Positions 1-8,695 of a stretch of 23,595 nucleotides of DNA are shown here, piece after piece. The first letter of the stretch is position 1. Each line of letters begins with the position of its first letter. Location: IMG/VR virus record IMGVR_UViG_3300030102_002189, positions 1-23,595 of that record. One strand, given 5' to 3'. The notes under the pieces were generated by a model. That model had not been told where the DNA came from. It did no database searches and saw nothing but the letters and a program-made list of their open reading frames with translations. This DNA comes from a virus. A program made the position numbers and the translations under genes.

Positions 1-3000
1 AAACCACTGTTTTTACCGTCCAACCTGTTTCTACCAGTTTGCATACGGGTGATAATATTATCTAAAGCAGAAACGTAACTTTGACCAAACTGCGCTCTTA
101 GTTTATTCTTGTTTTTTTCATTAAAAATAAAGTCGACGTTTTGGTTCCACTCTTCAAGATATTTTTTTCTGCTGTTCTTTTTCAAAGAGTCAATTATATC
201 ACCAATAATACCATTACCAGTCCAGTTTTCACTAGGTTCAACGTGACCGTGAAGATCTGTAATCTTCATTATCTCAATGGCTGCTTCTCTGGCTAAACCG
301 TTTTTAACCACGAAAGATTTAGCTTGTTTAATATCAGCTTCACTTACACCTGGTATATCATATCCTTTTCTAGACCATATATAAACTCTTATGGCGTTTT
401 CAATAGACATACCTGGAAAAGCCTCTTGCTTAAAATTCTTAAACAATGGTTTAAATGTGGTCTTGACATCTCTGTACTGCCTGATCATCCTAACTCTTTC
501 AGCTGAATAGTTGTTTACGCCTTCGTAATATGGCTCGTACAAGTATTCTTCAAAAAAAGATCTGTGTTTTTGAGATTGCTCTTTTCCTTTACCTACTAAA
601 TAATTTTCTATTAGACCTTTAAAATCGTCATGAGAAGGTGGCACGAAGAAAATTGCTTCGTTTTTACCCCTGCCAATATGTTGAGATGCGACTTTAGAGT
701 ATTCTGTATCAGCATCAACACCTGTAACTTCTTCTAGTATATCATTAAACTGCTTGTCGATATCAGCCGCTAGATCGTTTAGTCTTTGTTGTTCTTCTAT
801 TTCAGCTAGCTTAATAGCATCTTCGCCGACAGTACCTGATTGTTGAATCTCGTCAAGTATGTTTTGCAAATTATCTTCTAGCTCTTTTATTTTCTTTTTC
901 TTTCTAATAGCATCACCGTCTTCATCTAGCTGTTTAGAAAACTTATCATTGTTACCCATTAAATTTTGGATATTCTGAGCTGTTTTACCGTTGTAATCTA
1001 AGGATACTAAAGCTGAGTGATCTATTAAACCTAAAACAGATTGATCCGCTGTTTGCTCTAGTGAAGGTATGCTGTCATCAAAAACAATATCTCCATTAGC
1101 ATCGATGTTCATAGCGTCGTGCAGCGCGTTGTTTTTTAACACTTCAAACATCTTACTCGTGCCTTCGGAGCCAACAGTAACTCTAGATATTCTGGATAAG
1201 AAGTTTGGAGCAATATCATTTCTAAAATGAGGCATGCCTTTGCCTTGTTTACGTACAATTTTGTCAATATACTTTTTGGTAGCTTGAACAACCATAAGGT
1301 CACCGATCACAAGCATGTCTTCAGCCTTTTTTCTAGGGTTTACAGCTATGTTGGCTAGATAACCAGACAAATAAGGTATAGGTATAGAGAACATGTTCTG
1401 CATGTTGTTTGCTTTAATGCCAACCATCCTTAAACCTACAGGAGCAGCGTATTTAATCAATGCTTTTTTAGATCCTTGATCAGTAAAAACTTTATCAAAT
1501 ATCAAACCTACTTCATCTCTAGTTATATGTCCATTGGCATACAAACGCTTAATCTTCATTAAACCTTCAGCTATGTCATATTGTAAGTCAGCCGCTTTGA
1601 AGTCCTCATTTAACAACGAAGTTTCTTCGTTCATTAACCAAGGCATAATTTTTCTGCTAGCTCTCGGTGAGTTAAATACTTTTTCAAGAACTTGTCTTGT
1701 TAACGAAGGTGGTATAGACTTGGTATCTTGGCCCAAAACAGCTCTGTGCCCCTGGTTTAACACGTTGTTTTCAGCGATAGTAAATAGTCTATCAGATAAA
1801 GCGTTTATAAACTCAGCTTCAGCTTGTTCGTGTACTTGCATTTTAACAATATCTATTCTTCTAGCTATCGCAGCAAAGTCGGAGGCTAGTTGATTAGATA
1901 TAACCCTAGCGCTATTTTCGTTCAACCAAGGGTAGTTTGATCTAAATGCGTTCACTAACGTGTTCGCCATGGCTATTTTAAGCTGACCAGACGTGTTATC
2001 TCTTTTAAAAGGTACCATTAGTCGGTACGGAGCAATAGTGTCTCTAAAAGCCTTTAAAATCGGCTCTGGATTAGCCATTATAAGCTCTGACATGCGCTCT
2101 CCAGCCATACCAGCATCTAAAGCAGCCTTGCTGAACTTAACTGTAGGATCTCTATCAAGAATAAATGCTACTCTACCTATGATTTGGTTTTCTTCTACTA
2201 CGTCTGCATTGTTTTCTACAATACGCTCGTACATGTTAATCTCTCTACCTTCAATAGGCATGCCGTCAAGATCGTATAGTTGTTGGTTTGGATTCTGCAT
2301 TGTTTCCAACGTAGCATCCATACCTAGCTCTATAGATACGGCTTCTGCTAAAACTCTTTTGTGCTCATGAGGCATGTTTCTGCTTCTACCTATTCTTGTG
2401 GGATCTAAGTAATCAGCCCACTCTTTATCTGTAGGAAATTTTCTTACGATCTTTTTAACACCAGAGTAAGGATCTTTAATACCAAGTTTTACGGACTCTT
2501 CTGTAGAGTATCTCATCACCTTGCCATTAGCATCTTTTTGAAATTCATACAAAACACCATTTAAAGCAGGGAACTTTCTTAGTGTATTTAAACTTATTTC
2601 TCTTTCTATCCAGCTTTTATTTGTTTTAGCCCATAACTGAAAATCTTTAGATCTTGTAGGGAATTTTTCAAGTACAGTTTTGTATATCTGCGTTTTGTAA
2701 GCCTCGTTGAGGAAAGTTCTAAACAAGCTAGGTTTCCATTTTTTAGTAGATACAAGATCTGGAGACAAGCTAAGCGTTCTAGTAACAATGGCTCTAACTA
2801 TGTTCATCTCTTTAGGATCTAAACCTAGCTTTCTTCTTATTACACTAAACTCAGGTGCCGCGTCTTTTTCTTTTAAACGTTGATCAATACTAGCTATCAT
2901 AGATTCTTCTTCGGAAATAGCTGGACCACCGCCTTTTAAGTCATCTATGTTTTTATCAAATGTTTCGCTAATATATTTGTCTTTAATGTTGCTAGCCCTT

Positions 3001-6000
3001 AATGCAAAGTATTTGTTGATGTACGCTGCTAGCGGAACACCTGTTTCTGGTTTATAAGTCATAACTATACCAACAAGACCAGTAGTGTCGTACAAGGCTT
3101 CGTCTTCTATTTCTAACCTCATGTTTTCCCATCCTGGAAGAGTATCCCAGTTACCACGTGTTACAATTTTTCTAAACATGGGTCTGTATAATTCAGCTAT
3201 ATCATAAGCTGATTCAGGACCTTTCTCATCGTAAAGCGCTTGTACTTTATTTGACATTTCTTTTTGCGCGGGTGAAGGATCGGGTTTAGAAAATAAGTCC
3301 TGCGCAGATTCCATATCCTGTGCAGCTTTGTAACCCACTGAGTTTTTATCAATGTCAACTAATTTACCTCTACCTCCGTATTGAGCAAATTTTCTTTGAG
3401 CAGCGGTTGACTTACGTTTGATAACAGAGTTATTATAATCTCTTACAAAGTTAAAAACGTCTCTACTATCGTTAAACTGTATCTCTTTTAAACCTATAGA
3501 CTGTAATAATCTTCTAATAAAATCACCTATTGACTCAAACAAGCTTGCGTTATATGTAATCTCACCTTTTAATAAACCATCAGACAAAAGCGTCATGATT
3601 TCTTCTACATTTTTTGGATCGATTTGAACACTTGTAGACTCGTTTATCATTTGCATAAGATCAACACCATCTTTAACAGACTTTGTAGCAAGTTCTTGTC
3701 CCGTGTACTTTTTACCCTTATAAGTAAAGGTTTGATAAGCACCTATTCTGTATCTAAGATTATCTAAACCTTTTATTTTACCTTTTGACTCAAGCTCAAT
3801 TAAGTGGCTATTTAAAGCAGACATCACATTAGAAAGTGACTCTTGATTTACTACTTGTTTGCCGTCTTTTACTGATCTAAAGGTATTAGCTAGTATAGCG
3901 TGTAACACTTCGTGACTACCAGATGTAGCTTGATTTTTAGCTATAGATGATTCAGCGTTGATAATTATTTTACCACCACTCGTAAAAACACCACCTGTAG
4001 ATCTATATTCTCTAGCTTTATTTTCAACTAGTTCTTGCGTAGGGTTTTTAATACCTTGTGATTCTAGGTATTTTTTAGCAAATTCCTCGTTTGTCTCAGC
4101 AACAACAACATTTGTACCTACGATATCTAACTCTGCAAAAGCAGCTAACGTTGAATTTAAGTTCTCGTTAAAGTCCACGTTGTTAGCTAGATCAGTTACT
4201 TTTTGACCGTAGTTAAAAGCAAGAGTGTTGTATTCTTTAAATAAACTATTAGAATTGTACTTAGTGTTTATAATACGTTTTTGCTCTTTAGCTTTATCTT
4301 CTGTTATGACACCTTCTTTTAATTCTGTATCTACAACACTGAGCTCCTCTCTTTTCATCTTAGAGAGCTCTTTGTATTTTTCACCTTTTTCAGAGTTTCT
4401 AAATCTCATCAACTTGTCTTCAGCATCTGCTTTAGCAAACTGAGATTCCATCAAGCTTGATTTTCTAGCATCGCTCATGCCTCTATCAAAGGTCTGGCTA
4501 GACTGCATGAAGTCTTCCAATTGCTGCTTTTTCTTGCTATACACCTCTTCAGTAATCTCGCCGCTTTTTTTCTGATTATCTAAAACAGACAAGTTGTAAG
4601 CGTGAAACTCTCTCATGCCCTTTATATCGAGTTTACCATGAGCAAGAGCGTAAGCATTGGAAACCTCTCTAGCTGTAGTTGAAGCTATGTTACCAGAAAA
4701 AGGCAACAAAAATCCCATAAGAAAACCAGCACCAACACCCTGAACGTAACCTTCGTAATCAAAATTGTTTACACTTATATCACTAACGAGTTGCTGCGTA
4801 GCTTCTGTAATAGCTTCATCAAAACCACTAGATGCGTATGTTCTACCGTTTCTTAACTGTTGCCTTAAAAAGTTTTTGTATTGACCTTTAACAAGTGAAG
4901 CAGCGGTTTCTTTAATCTGTTTTCTAGTAATACTAGATATCTTACCTATGCTAGATGAAGTAGCTCTAAACACAGAGGTAGCACCCATGTATTCAGCTGC
5001 GCCTGATGCTAAACCTACACGAGAAGCACTTTCAAACATACTGTCATCAACGTCGTCTTCTACGGTTTTAATTAATTGCTCTATTGTAGGCTGATCAGTA
5101 TCGTACTTTAACTTAGCTTCTTTTTCGACTTGGCGCATGTAATTATCACCCATCATCTGAGCAGCCGGTATAGTACCAAAAGAAACAAGTGCTGATACCA
5201 TTTGCGGTATTTGTTCTGATGCAATTCCTCTAATATTCTCGTAAGACGTGCCAGCTTTAAAAACATCTCTAATATCATGCTGACCAAACGCTGATTCTAC
5301 GCCTTGTCTCTCAAATATTGTCTGAAGCAAAAACGCTTGTTCTTCTTGTCCGTTTTTAATAATGTCTTTAGCCTTATCCTTAGCTTCCTTCCAAGTTCCT
5401 AGTTGTGTATAACCAGATGCCTGCGGAGCCATACCTCCTTCAGAAGGAACAATAAAAGCACCGTCTTTGTTAAAGTAACCTACAGTGTTTTCATCCCAAT
5501 TTTCGCGTTCAGCTCTTTCTAAATTTCTCTCGTGTTGTCTTTCTACTTTTAAGTACGGTGAAGTAGCCAAGCCTCCCATTTTAATAGAAGTACCTATGCC
5601 ATGCGTGCCTTTAAAAGCACCTTTGTAAACATTTGGAAACCTGTTGTATAGGGCTTCCATGGTGTAAATAGGAAGTATACTACCTTCTTTTTTACCTCTT
5701 TCTATGTGATCTGTAATAGTAAAATCCGCGATATAATCGCTGTTTTCTGCATTGTGTACGCCTTGTAACGCTTTTTTATAAGCATCTATTTCCTTTGAAA
5801 TTTTACGATCACTACCTATAATACCATTGATAAGCTTTGAGTAACCTTTGTTAAGCTTATCATAGTCTTCAGAAGTAAAATCTTTTGGATCAACACCTTC
5901 GTATTGAGACATCAGGTTTTCCATACCTGATTTTATGTAGTCTTTTTTTTCGTCTAGCCTAGACTCTATTAGAGCCTGTATAGTTTCATCGCTTTTTATA

Positions 6001-6506
6001 GCGTTGCTTAGAGTATTCGCGTTGAAGTCTAAAATGTTATTCTCATCGGAATAATCAAGGACTGGTCCACTAGGTGTTTTTACTGTTTTACTAGATGCCT
6101 TGTTGCCTTCAAACTGTCTTTTAACATTACCCGCTATGTAGTTTTGTCTCTCTAGAGCTTTATCTGACATTTCTTTGGCTTCACGTATGTCATCTTGTAC
6201 CTGAAGGCCATCTTTAGGAACACCCATGTAAGACTCTTGTTCTTGAACAATAGGCCCTAATGAAGATGGATCAAATGTCTTTATATCTTGTGAAGCCGAA
6301 GAATACGCTTCCGAAAACGAAGCCATATCTTCTTGAAGCGCCTTGGGCGGTTCCACTGGGCTTGGTGTGACTTCGCCCTGTGCCACGCCCTCTTGCTTTG
6401 CTTCTAATCCGAACTCTTTAATGTATTCTTCTACTGACATACCGTTTTGTTCAGCAGCTTGTTGAACCTCTTGCTCAGAGTATTCGTGTCCTCCGTACTC
6501 GTACAT
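1..6506 (-). CDS. Giant virion protein with zincin (HEVLH) motif; probable ejected polyvalent protein, 3' end outside window
   Basis: Reading the minus strand from the ATG at 6506 gives one uninterrupted frame to base 1: 2168 codons with no stop, so the protein is longer still. The ATG is the first after the in-frame stop at 6525-6527 and lies 11 bases after the preceding gene. Residues 1-35 are a short acidic helical segment (SVEEYIKEFGLE). Residues 39-57 form a Pro/Val/Gly linker. Residues 436-452 and 590-605 are hydrophobic, the latter GVGAGFLMGFLLPFSG. Residues 865-869 read HEVLH, the HExxH zinc-metallopeptidase signature, within SGSHEVLHAIL; Glu968/969 (VEEIMTLLSD) could be the third zinc ligand. 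Residues 2140-2161 (FGQSYVSALDNI...TGRNR) look like a conserved block. Size, place after two Gln/Ala-rich proteins and mosaic character fit an ejected internal virion protein (T7 gp16-like role) or a phage 'large polyvalent protein'. Functions of the other regions are unknown to me. Confidence 0.9.
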   Translation of the reverse strand, partial: MYEYGGHEYSEQEVQQAAEQNGMSVEEYIKEFGLEAKQEGVAQGEVTPSPVEPPKALQEDMASFSEAYSSASQDIKTFDPSSLGPIVQEQESYMGVPKDGLQVQDDIREAKEMSDKALERQNYIAGNVKRQFEGNKASSKTVKTPSGPVLDYSDENNILDFNANTLSNAIKSDETIQALIESRLDEKKDYIKSGMENLMSQYEGVDPKDFTSEDYDKLNKGYSKLINGIIGSDRKISKEIDAYKKALQGVHNAENSDYIADFTITDHIERGKKEGSILPIYTMEALYNRFPNVYKGAFKGTHGIGTSIKMGGLATSPYLKVERQHERNLERAERENWDENTVGYFNKDGAFIVPSEGGMAPQASGYTQLGTWKEAKDKAKDIIKNGQEEQAFLLQTIFERQGVESAFGQHDIRDVFKAGTSYENIRGIASEQIPQMVSALVSFGTIPAAQMMGDNYMRQVEKEAKLKYDTDQPTIEQLIKTVEDDVDDSMFESASRVGLASGAAEYMGATSVFRATSSSIGKISSITRKQIKETAASLVKGQYKNFLRQQLRNGRTYASSGFDEAITEATQQLVSDISVNNFDYEGYVQGVGAGFLMGFLLPFSGNIASTTAREVSNAYALAHGKLDIKGMREFHAYNLSVLDNQKKSGEITEEVYSKKKQQLEDFMQSSQTFDRGMSDARKSSLMESQFAKADAEDKLMRFRNSEKGEKYKELSKMKREELSVVDTELKEGVITEDKAKEQKRIINTKYNSNSLFKEYNTLAFNYGQKVTDLANNVDFNENLNSTLAAFAELDIVGTNVVVAETNEEFAKKYLESQGIKNPTQELVENKAREYRSTGGVFTSGGKIIINAESSIAKNQATSGSHEVLHAILANTFRSVKDGKQVVNQESLSNVMSALNSHLIELESKGKIKGLDNLRYRIGAYQTFTYKGKKYTGQELATKSVKDGVDLMQMINESTSVQIDPKNVEEIMTLLSDGLLKGEITYNASLFESIGDFIRRLLQSIGLKEIQFNDSRDVFNFVRDYNNSVIKRKSTAAQRKFAQYGGRGKLVDIDKNSVGYKAAQDMESAQDLFSKPDPSPAQKEMSNKVQALYDEKGPESAYDIAELYRPMFRKIVTRGNWDTLPGWENMRLEIEDEALYDTTGLVGIVMTYKPETGVPLAAYINKYFALRASNIKDKYISETFDKNIDDLKGGGPAISEEESMIASIDQRLKEKDAAPEFSVIRRKLGLDPKEMNIVRAIVTRTLSLSPDLVSTKKWKPSLFRTFLNEAYKTQIYKTVLEKFPTRSKDFQLWAKTNKSWIEREISLNTLRKFPALNGVLYEFQKDANGKVMRYSTEESVKLGIKDPYSGVKKIVRKFPTDKEWADYLDPTRIGRSRNMPHEHKRVLAEAVSIELGMDATLETMQNPNQQLYDLDGMPIEGREINMYERIVENNADVVEENQIIGRVAFILDRDPTVKFSKAALDAGMAGERMSELIMANPEPILKAFRDTIAPYRLMVPFKRDNTSGQLKIAMANTLVNAFRSNYPWLNENSARVISNQLASDFAAIARRIDIVKMQVHEQAEAEFINALSDRLFTIAENNVLNQGHRAVLGQDTKSIPPSLTRQVLEKVFNSPRASRKIMPWLMNEETSLLNEDFKAADLQYDIAEGLMKIKRLYANGHITRDEVGLIFDKVFTDQGSKKALIKYAAPVGLRMVGIKANNMQNMFSIPIPYLSGYLANIAVNPRKKAEDMLVIGDLMVVQATKKYIDKIVRKQGKGMPHFRNDIAPNFLSRISRVTVGSEGTSKMFEVLKNNALHDAMNIDANGDIVFDDSIPSLEQTADQSVLGLIDHSALVSLDYNGKTAQNIQNLMGNNDKFSKQLDEDGDAIRKKKKIKELEDNLQNILDEIQQSGTVGEDAIKLAEIEEQQRLNDLAADIDKQFNDILEEVTGVDADTEYSKVASQHIGRGKNEAIFFVPPSHDDFKGLIENYLVGKGKEQSQKHRSFFEEYLYEPYYEGVNNYSAERVRMIRQYRDVKTTFKPLFKNFKQEAFPGMSIENAIRVYIWSRKGYDIPGVSEADIKQAKSFVVKNGLAREAAIEIMKITDLHGHVEPSENWTGNGIIGDIIDSLKKNSRKKYLEEWNQNVDFIFNEKNKNKLRAQFGQSYVSALDNIITRMQTGRNRLDGKNSG
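3594..3914 (-). other. Zinc-metallopeptidase (zincin) core inside the giant protein
   Basis: The HEVLH motif is encoded at 3900-3914, where the two His and the Glu would bind zinc and activate water. It follows a beta-like stretch (GGKIIINAES) and a Ser/Gly turn, as in many zincins where the active helix follows an edge strand. About 100 residues later VEEIMTLLSD, encoded around 3594-3605, supplies a Glu in a helix, a common third-ligand position in gluzincin-like enzymes. The motif is directly visible; the third ligand and activity are inference. HExxH can occur by chance in a 2168-residue protein, but the hydrophobic helix context (VLHAIL) argues against that. Confidence 0.6.
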
Positions 6507-6517
6507 TTCAGATATTT

Positions 6518-7966
6518 TTAATCGTTAACAGCACCCATAAACGAAAGCTCGCCTTCATCAGGTGTTGGTCCTGTTACGTTTGGTAAAACAGGTTTATTAC
6601 TAGTTTCTAGCTGAATAATAGCAGCGTCTGTCGTAGCGTCTGCTCCAAACTTACTTTCAATAATTGCCGATTGCAATGATTTGCTAATTGTAGGATCAAA
6701 AGGATCAACAACAAAATAATCTTTATCGGTAATTATAATCATTTCACCAGGAGCTGCATTTAGATTTCTTTGATCAGATTTAGTATATCCATATTCAGCC
6801 ATTAGAGATCTAGCGTCTTGACCATCACGGCCAACGAAACCAGCAGCTACAACATTTTGGTTAGCATACTTTGAACCTATTAAAGGCTTAGTATCACCAC
6901 TCAAAACTAATTTCATATAGTTATTACTAACCTCAACCCTGTCTTGAGCATCGATACCTCTTCGCTGTTGTTCTGTTAGTCTTTGAGAAGTTGGGGTTGT
7001 AATACCTAACTCTTGCTTTTTATTTGCTAGGTTTATAGATCTTTGTAAATTACGAGCGTCAGTTCTATTCTCTTTAGCTAACAAAGCGTTGTAACCAGAC
7101 TGGGCAGACTGTCTCATAACGTTTACATACTGATCGATGACCACTTCTTTTAACTCTTGTGGATTATATTGACTTGGATCAATACCTAGACCACCTGGAA
7201 CGATATAATCGTCTGTGGCTAGAGAAATAGCAGCCTGTGGGCCGCCCTGGTCTAACATTGTTCTAAGCTGCATCCTAACAATTTGCTCTCTACCTTTATC
7301 TAAAGGTGCACCGCTATCGTACAACGTACTGTGTAAACCTAAAACCTGACTAGCGACACCATAGTCTTTGTAGTGCATTTTAGGTAGATTATCCATTGTC
7401 ATACCTTCACCTAACAATAGTCTACCGTTGCTACGGTCTATGTCTAGATCGATCTCATCTGTGGTTAACCTAGTCATAAAGTCTTTAGCTTCAGCTGACG
7501 TACCGTTTGATATGCTACCAATCTCAAAGTCCTCTAGTGTCTGTATTTTTTTATCGTAAAGCTTAGTTAAGTCGTTGTTTAGGTTTTGGTACTGCTGCAT
7601 GATAGAGTTCATGCCTTGAATAGCTTCAGCGTATTGTGGGCTTCTTGGGCCTGCGTTAGCGGCTAATTGAGCAAGTCTAAAATACTCATCTTTAGTATCT
7701 GTTAAAAACGGTGTGATTATCGGCTGTAGTTGCTCTGGCACTTTAGCAATATCAACGTTGGCAGGCATGTTATCCATAAAAGCTGCCATGCGCTGGTCGG
7801 CTTGTAGAGACATAGCTTGTCTTTGCTTTCTTAATTCGTCTGATCTATCACCAGCGAAAACATTTTGTCCAACATCCTGGACATAACCCTGCGCGGCAAA
7901 GCGAGCACCTCTTATAAGATTAGCATCTCCACCCATTGGTGGTATGTATGATTGTTGTTTAGCCAT
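6518..7966 (-). CDS. Putative internal virion / ejection protein, 482 aa
   Basis: I do not recognise a family. The protein starts MAKQQSYIPPMGGDANLIRG, has a Gln/Ala/Met-rich helical N-terminal third (residues 1-160, e.g. DELRKQRQAMSLQADQRMAA and MNSIMQQYQNLNNDLTKLYDKK), and a more mixed C-terminal half with beta-like stretches (EMIIITDKDYFVVDPFDP). No signal peptide or membrane segment is evident. It sits between the small Gln/Ala-rich protein (8-base gap) and the giant protein (11-base gap), the slot held by gp15 in the T7 gp14-gp15-gp16 ejection set, though gp15 is longer (about 750 residues). The leader ATATAATAATAATC has no Shine-Dalgarno sequence. Assignment as an ejected internal protein rests on position and composition only; a tail-associated structural protein is the alternative. 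Confidence 0.55.
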   Translation of the reverse strand: MAKQQSYIPPMGGDANLIRGARFAAQGYVQDVGQNVFAGDRSDELRKQRQAMSLQADQRMAAFMDNMPANVDIAKVPEQLQPIITPFLTDTKDEYFRLAQLAANAGPRSPQYAEAIQGMNSIMQQYQNLNNDLTKLYDKKIQTLEDFEIGSISNGTSAEAKDFMTRLTTDEIDLDIDRSNGRLLLGEGMTMDNLPKMHYKDYGVASQVLGLHSTLYDSGAPLDKGREQIVRMQLRTMLDQGGPQAAISLATDDYIVPGGLGIDPSQYNPQELKEVVIDQYVNVMRQSAQSGYNALLAKENRTDARNLQRSINLANKKQELGITTPTSQRLTEQQRRGIDAQDRVEVSNNYMKLVLSGDTKPLIGSKYANQNVVAAGFVGRDGQDARSLMAEYGYTKSDQRNLNAAPGEMIIITDKDYFVVDPFDPTISKSLQSAIIESKFGADATTDAAIIQLETSNKPVLPNVTGPTPDEGELSFMGAVND

Positions 7967-7974
7967 GATTATTA

Positions 7975-8661
7975 TTATATTGTTCCACCGCCTGTTTTAG
8001 GAAGACTACCACCTAATAAGCCAATAATGCCTGTGCCTAAACCGAAGTCTTGACCGGTAGCCGCATTTACGTTTTGCATATATCCTAAACCTGCACCGGC
8101 TATATTTCCAAAAGCATTAAACGATTGGTTTATAGCGGCCTCTCTCTCAGCTCTAGCTTGGCCAAACTCCTGTTGCGCCATACCAAGTTCTGTAGCAAAC
8201 TGGTTACGCTTAAGACCTCTAGAGTACATTTCGCCTTGACGCTCCATGTTTTGTATGTTCATAGCGCCTTGAGCGGCTAATGCTTGGTTTCTAGCTTCCT
8301 GTTGACCAATACTTGCGCTGGCTTGTATAGCGTTTTGCGATTGTTGGTTCGCCATTGCTTGAGCAAGACCTGCGATACCTGAACTACCAGCAGCTTGACC
8401 CATGGTGTTCATTGTGTTAGCTAAAGCTTGATTTTGTTGATCTGCTATAAATTGAGATTGTTGCTGGTTAACAGTAAGATCTTCATAAGCATTTTCCATG
8501 TTAAGCATTGGATTACTTAAATCTTGGTTCATATATTGCGCTCTAGCTCTATTGAAATCAGCTTCAGCATTTTGAAACCTTTCTCTTCTAGCTGGACCGG
8601 TGTATATGTTGTGCGCAAGATTTAAACCCGCTGCTGCTAATAAATAAGCTGGTGCTGCCAT
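7975..8661 (-). CDS. Small Gln/Ala-rich internal virion protein (T7 gp14-like role), 228 aa
   Basis: The protein opens with a short apolar stretch (MAAPAYLLAAAGLNLAHN), continues as a long Gln/Ala/Asn-rich helical region (residues 60-185, e.g. NQQQSQFIADQQNQALANTM and AMANQQSQNAIQASASIGQQ), and ends in a Gly-rich apolar segment (LGTGIIGLLGG). Length, Ala/Gln bias and apolar ends match T7 internal core protein gp14 (about 196 residues), which forms a channel in the host outer membrane during DNA ejection. It follows the tail stabilisation gene by 34 bases and precedes the other two ejection candidates, as gp14 does in T7. I see no sequence motif that proves homology; the role is inferred from composition, size and order. 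Start chosen at the only sensible ATG, with AT-rich leader. Confidence 0.6.
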   Translation of the reverse strand: MAAPAYLLAAAGLNLAHNIYTGPARRERFQNAEADFNRARAQYMNQDLSNPMLNMENAYEDLTVNQQQSQFIADQQNQALANTMNTMGQAAGSSGIAGLAQAMANQQSQNAIQASASIGQQEARNQALAAQGAMNIQNMERQGEMYSRGLKRNQFATELGMAQQEFGQARAEREAAINQSFNAFGNIAGAGLGYMQNVNAATGQDFGLGTGIIGLLGGSLPKTGGGTI

Positions 8662-8695
8662 AGTTAATTATTCTTAAATTTATTATTGCATAGTA

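Noticed and set aside
1-2000. High number of CTAG tetramers
   Set aside because: CTAG seemed enriched compared with many bacterial genomes, but it follows from frequent codon pairs such as TCT-AGA and GCT-AGC, so I see no need for a special function.
1534-2370. Plus-strand frames of 119 and 125 codons
   Set aside because: Both are antisense to the continuous giant reading frame, and their Ser/Leu/Ile-rich peptides show no recognisable domain.
2606-2788. 60-codon minus-strand frame
   Set aside because: It is a short frame inside the giant gene in a different phase, without domain or context.
1-6506. Giant protein as N4-type virion RNA polymerase
   Set aside because: Size and position tempted this call, but I found no polymerase motif set (catalytic Asp motifs, Lys-rich O-helix or YG signature) in the visible part.
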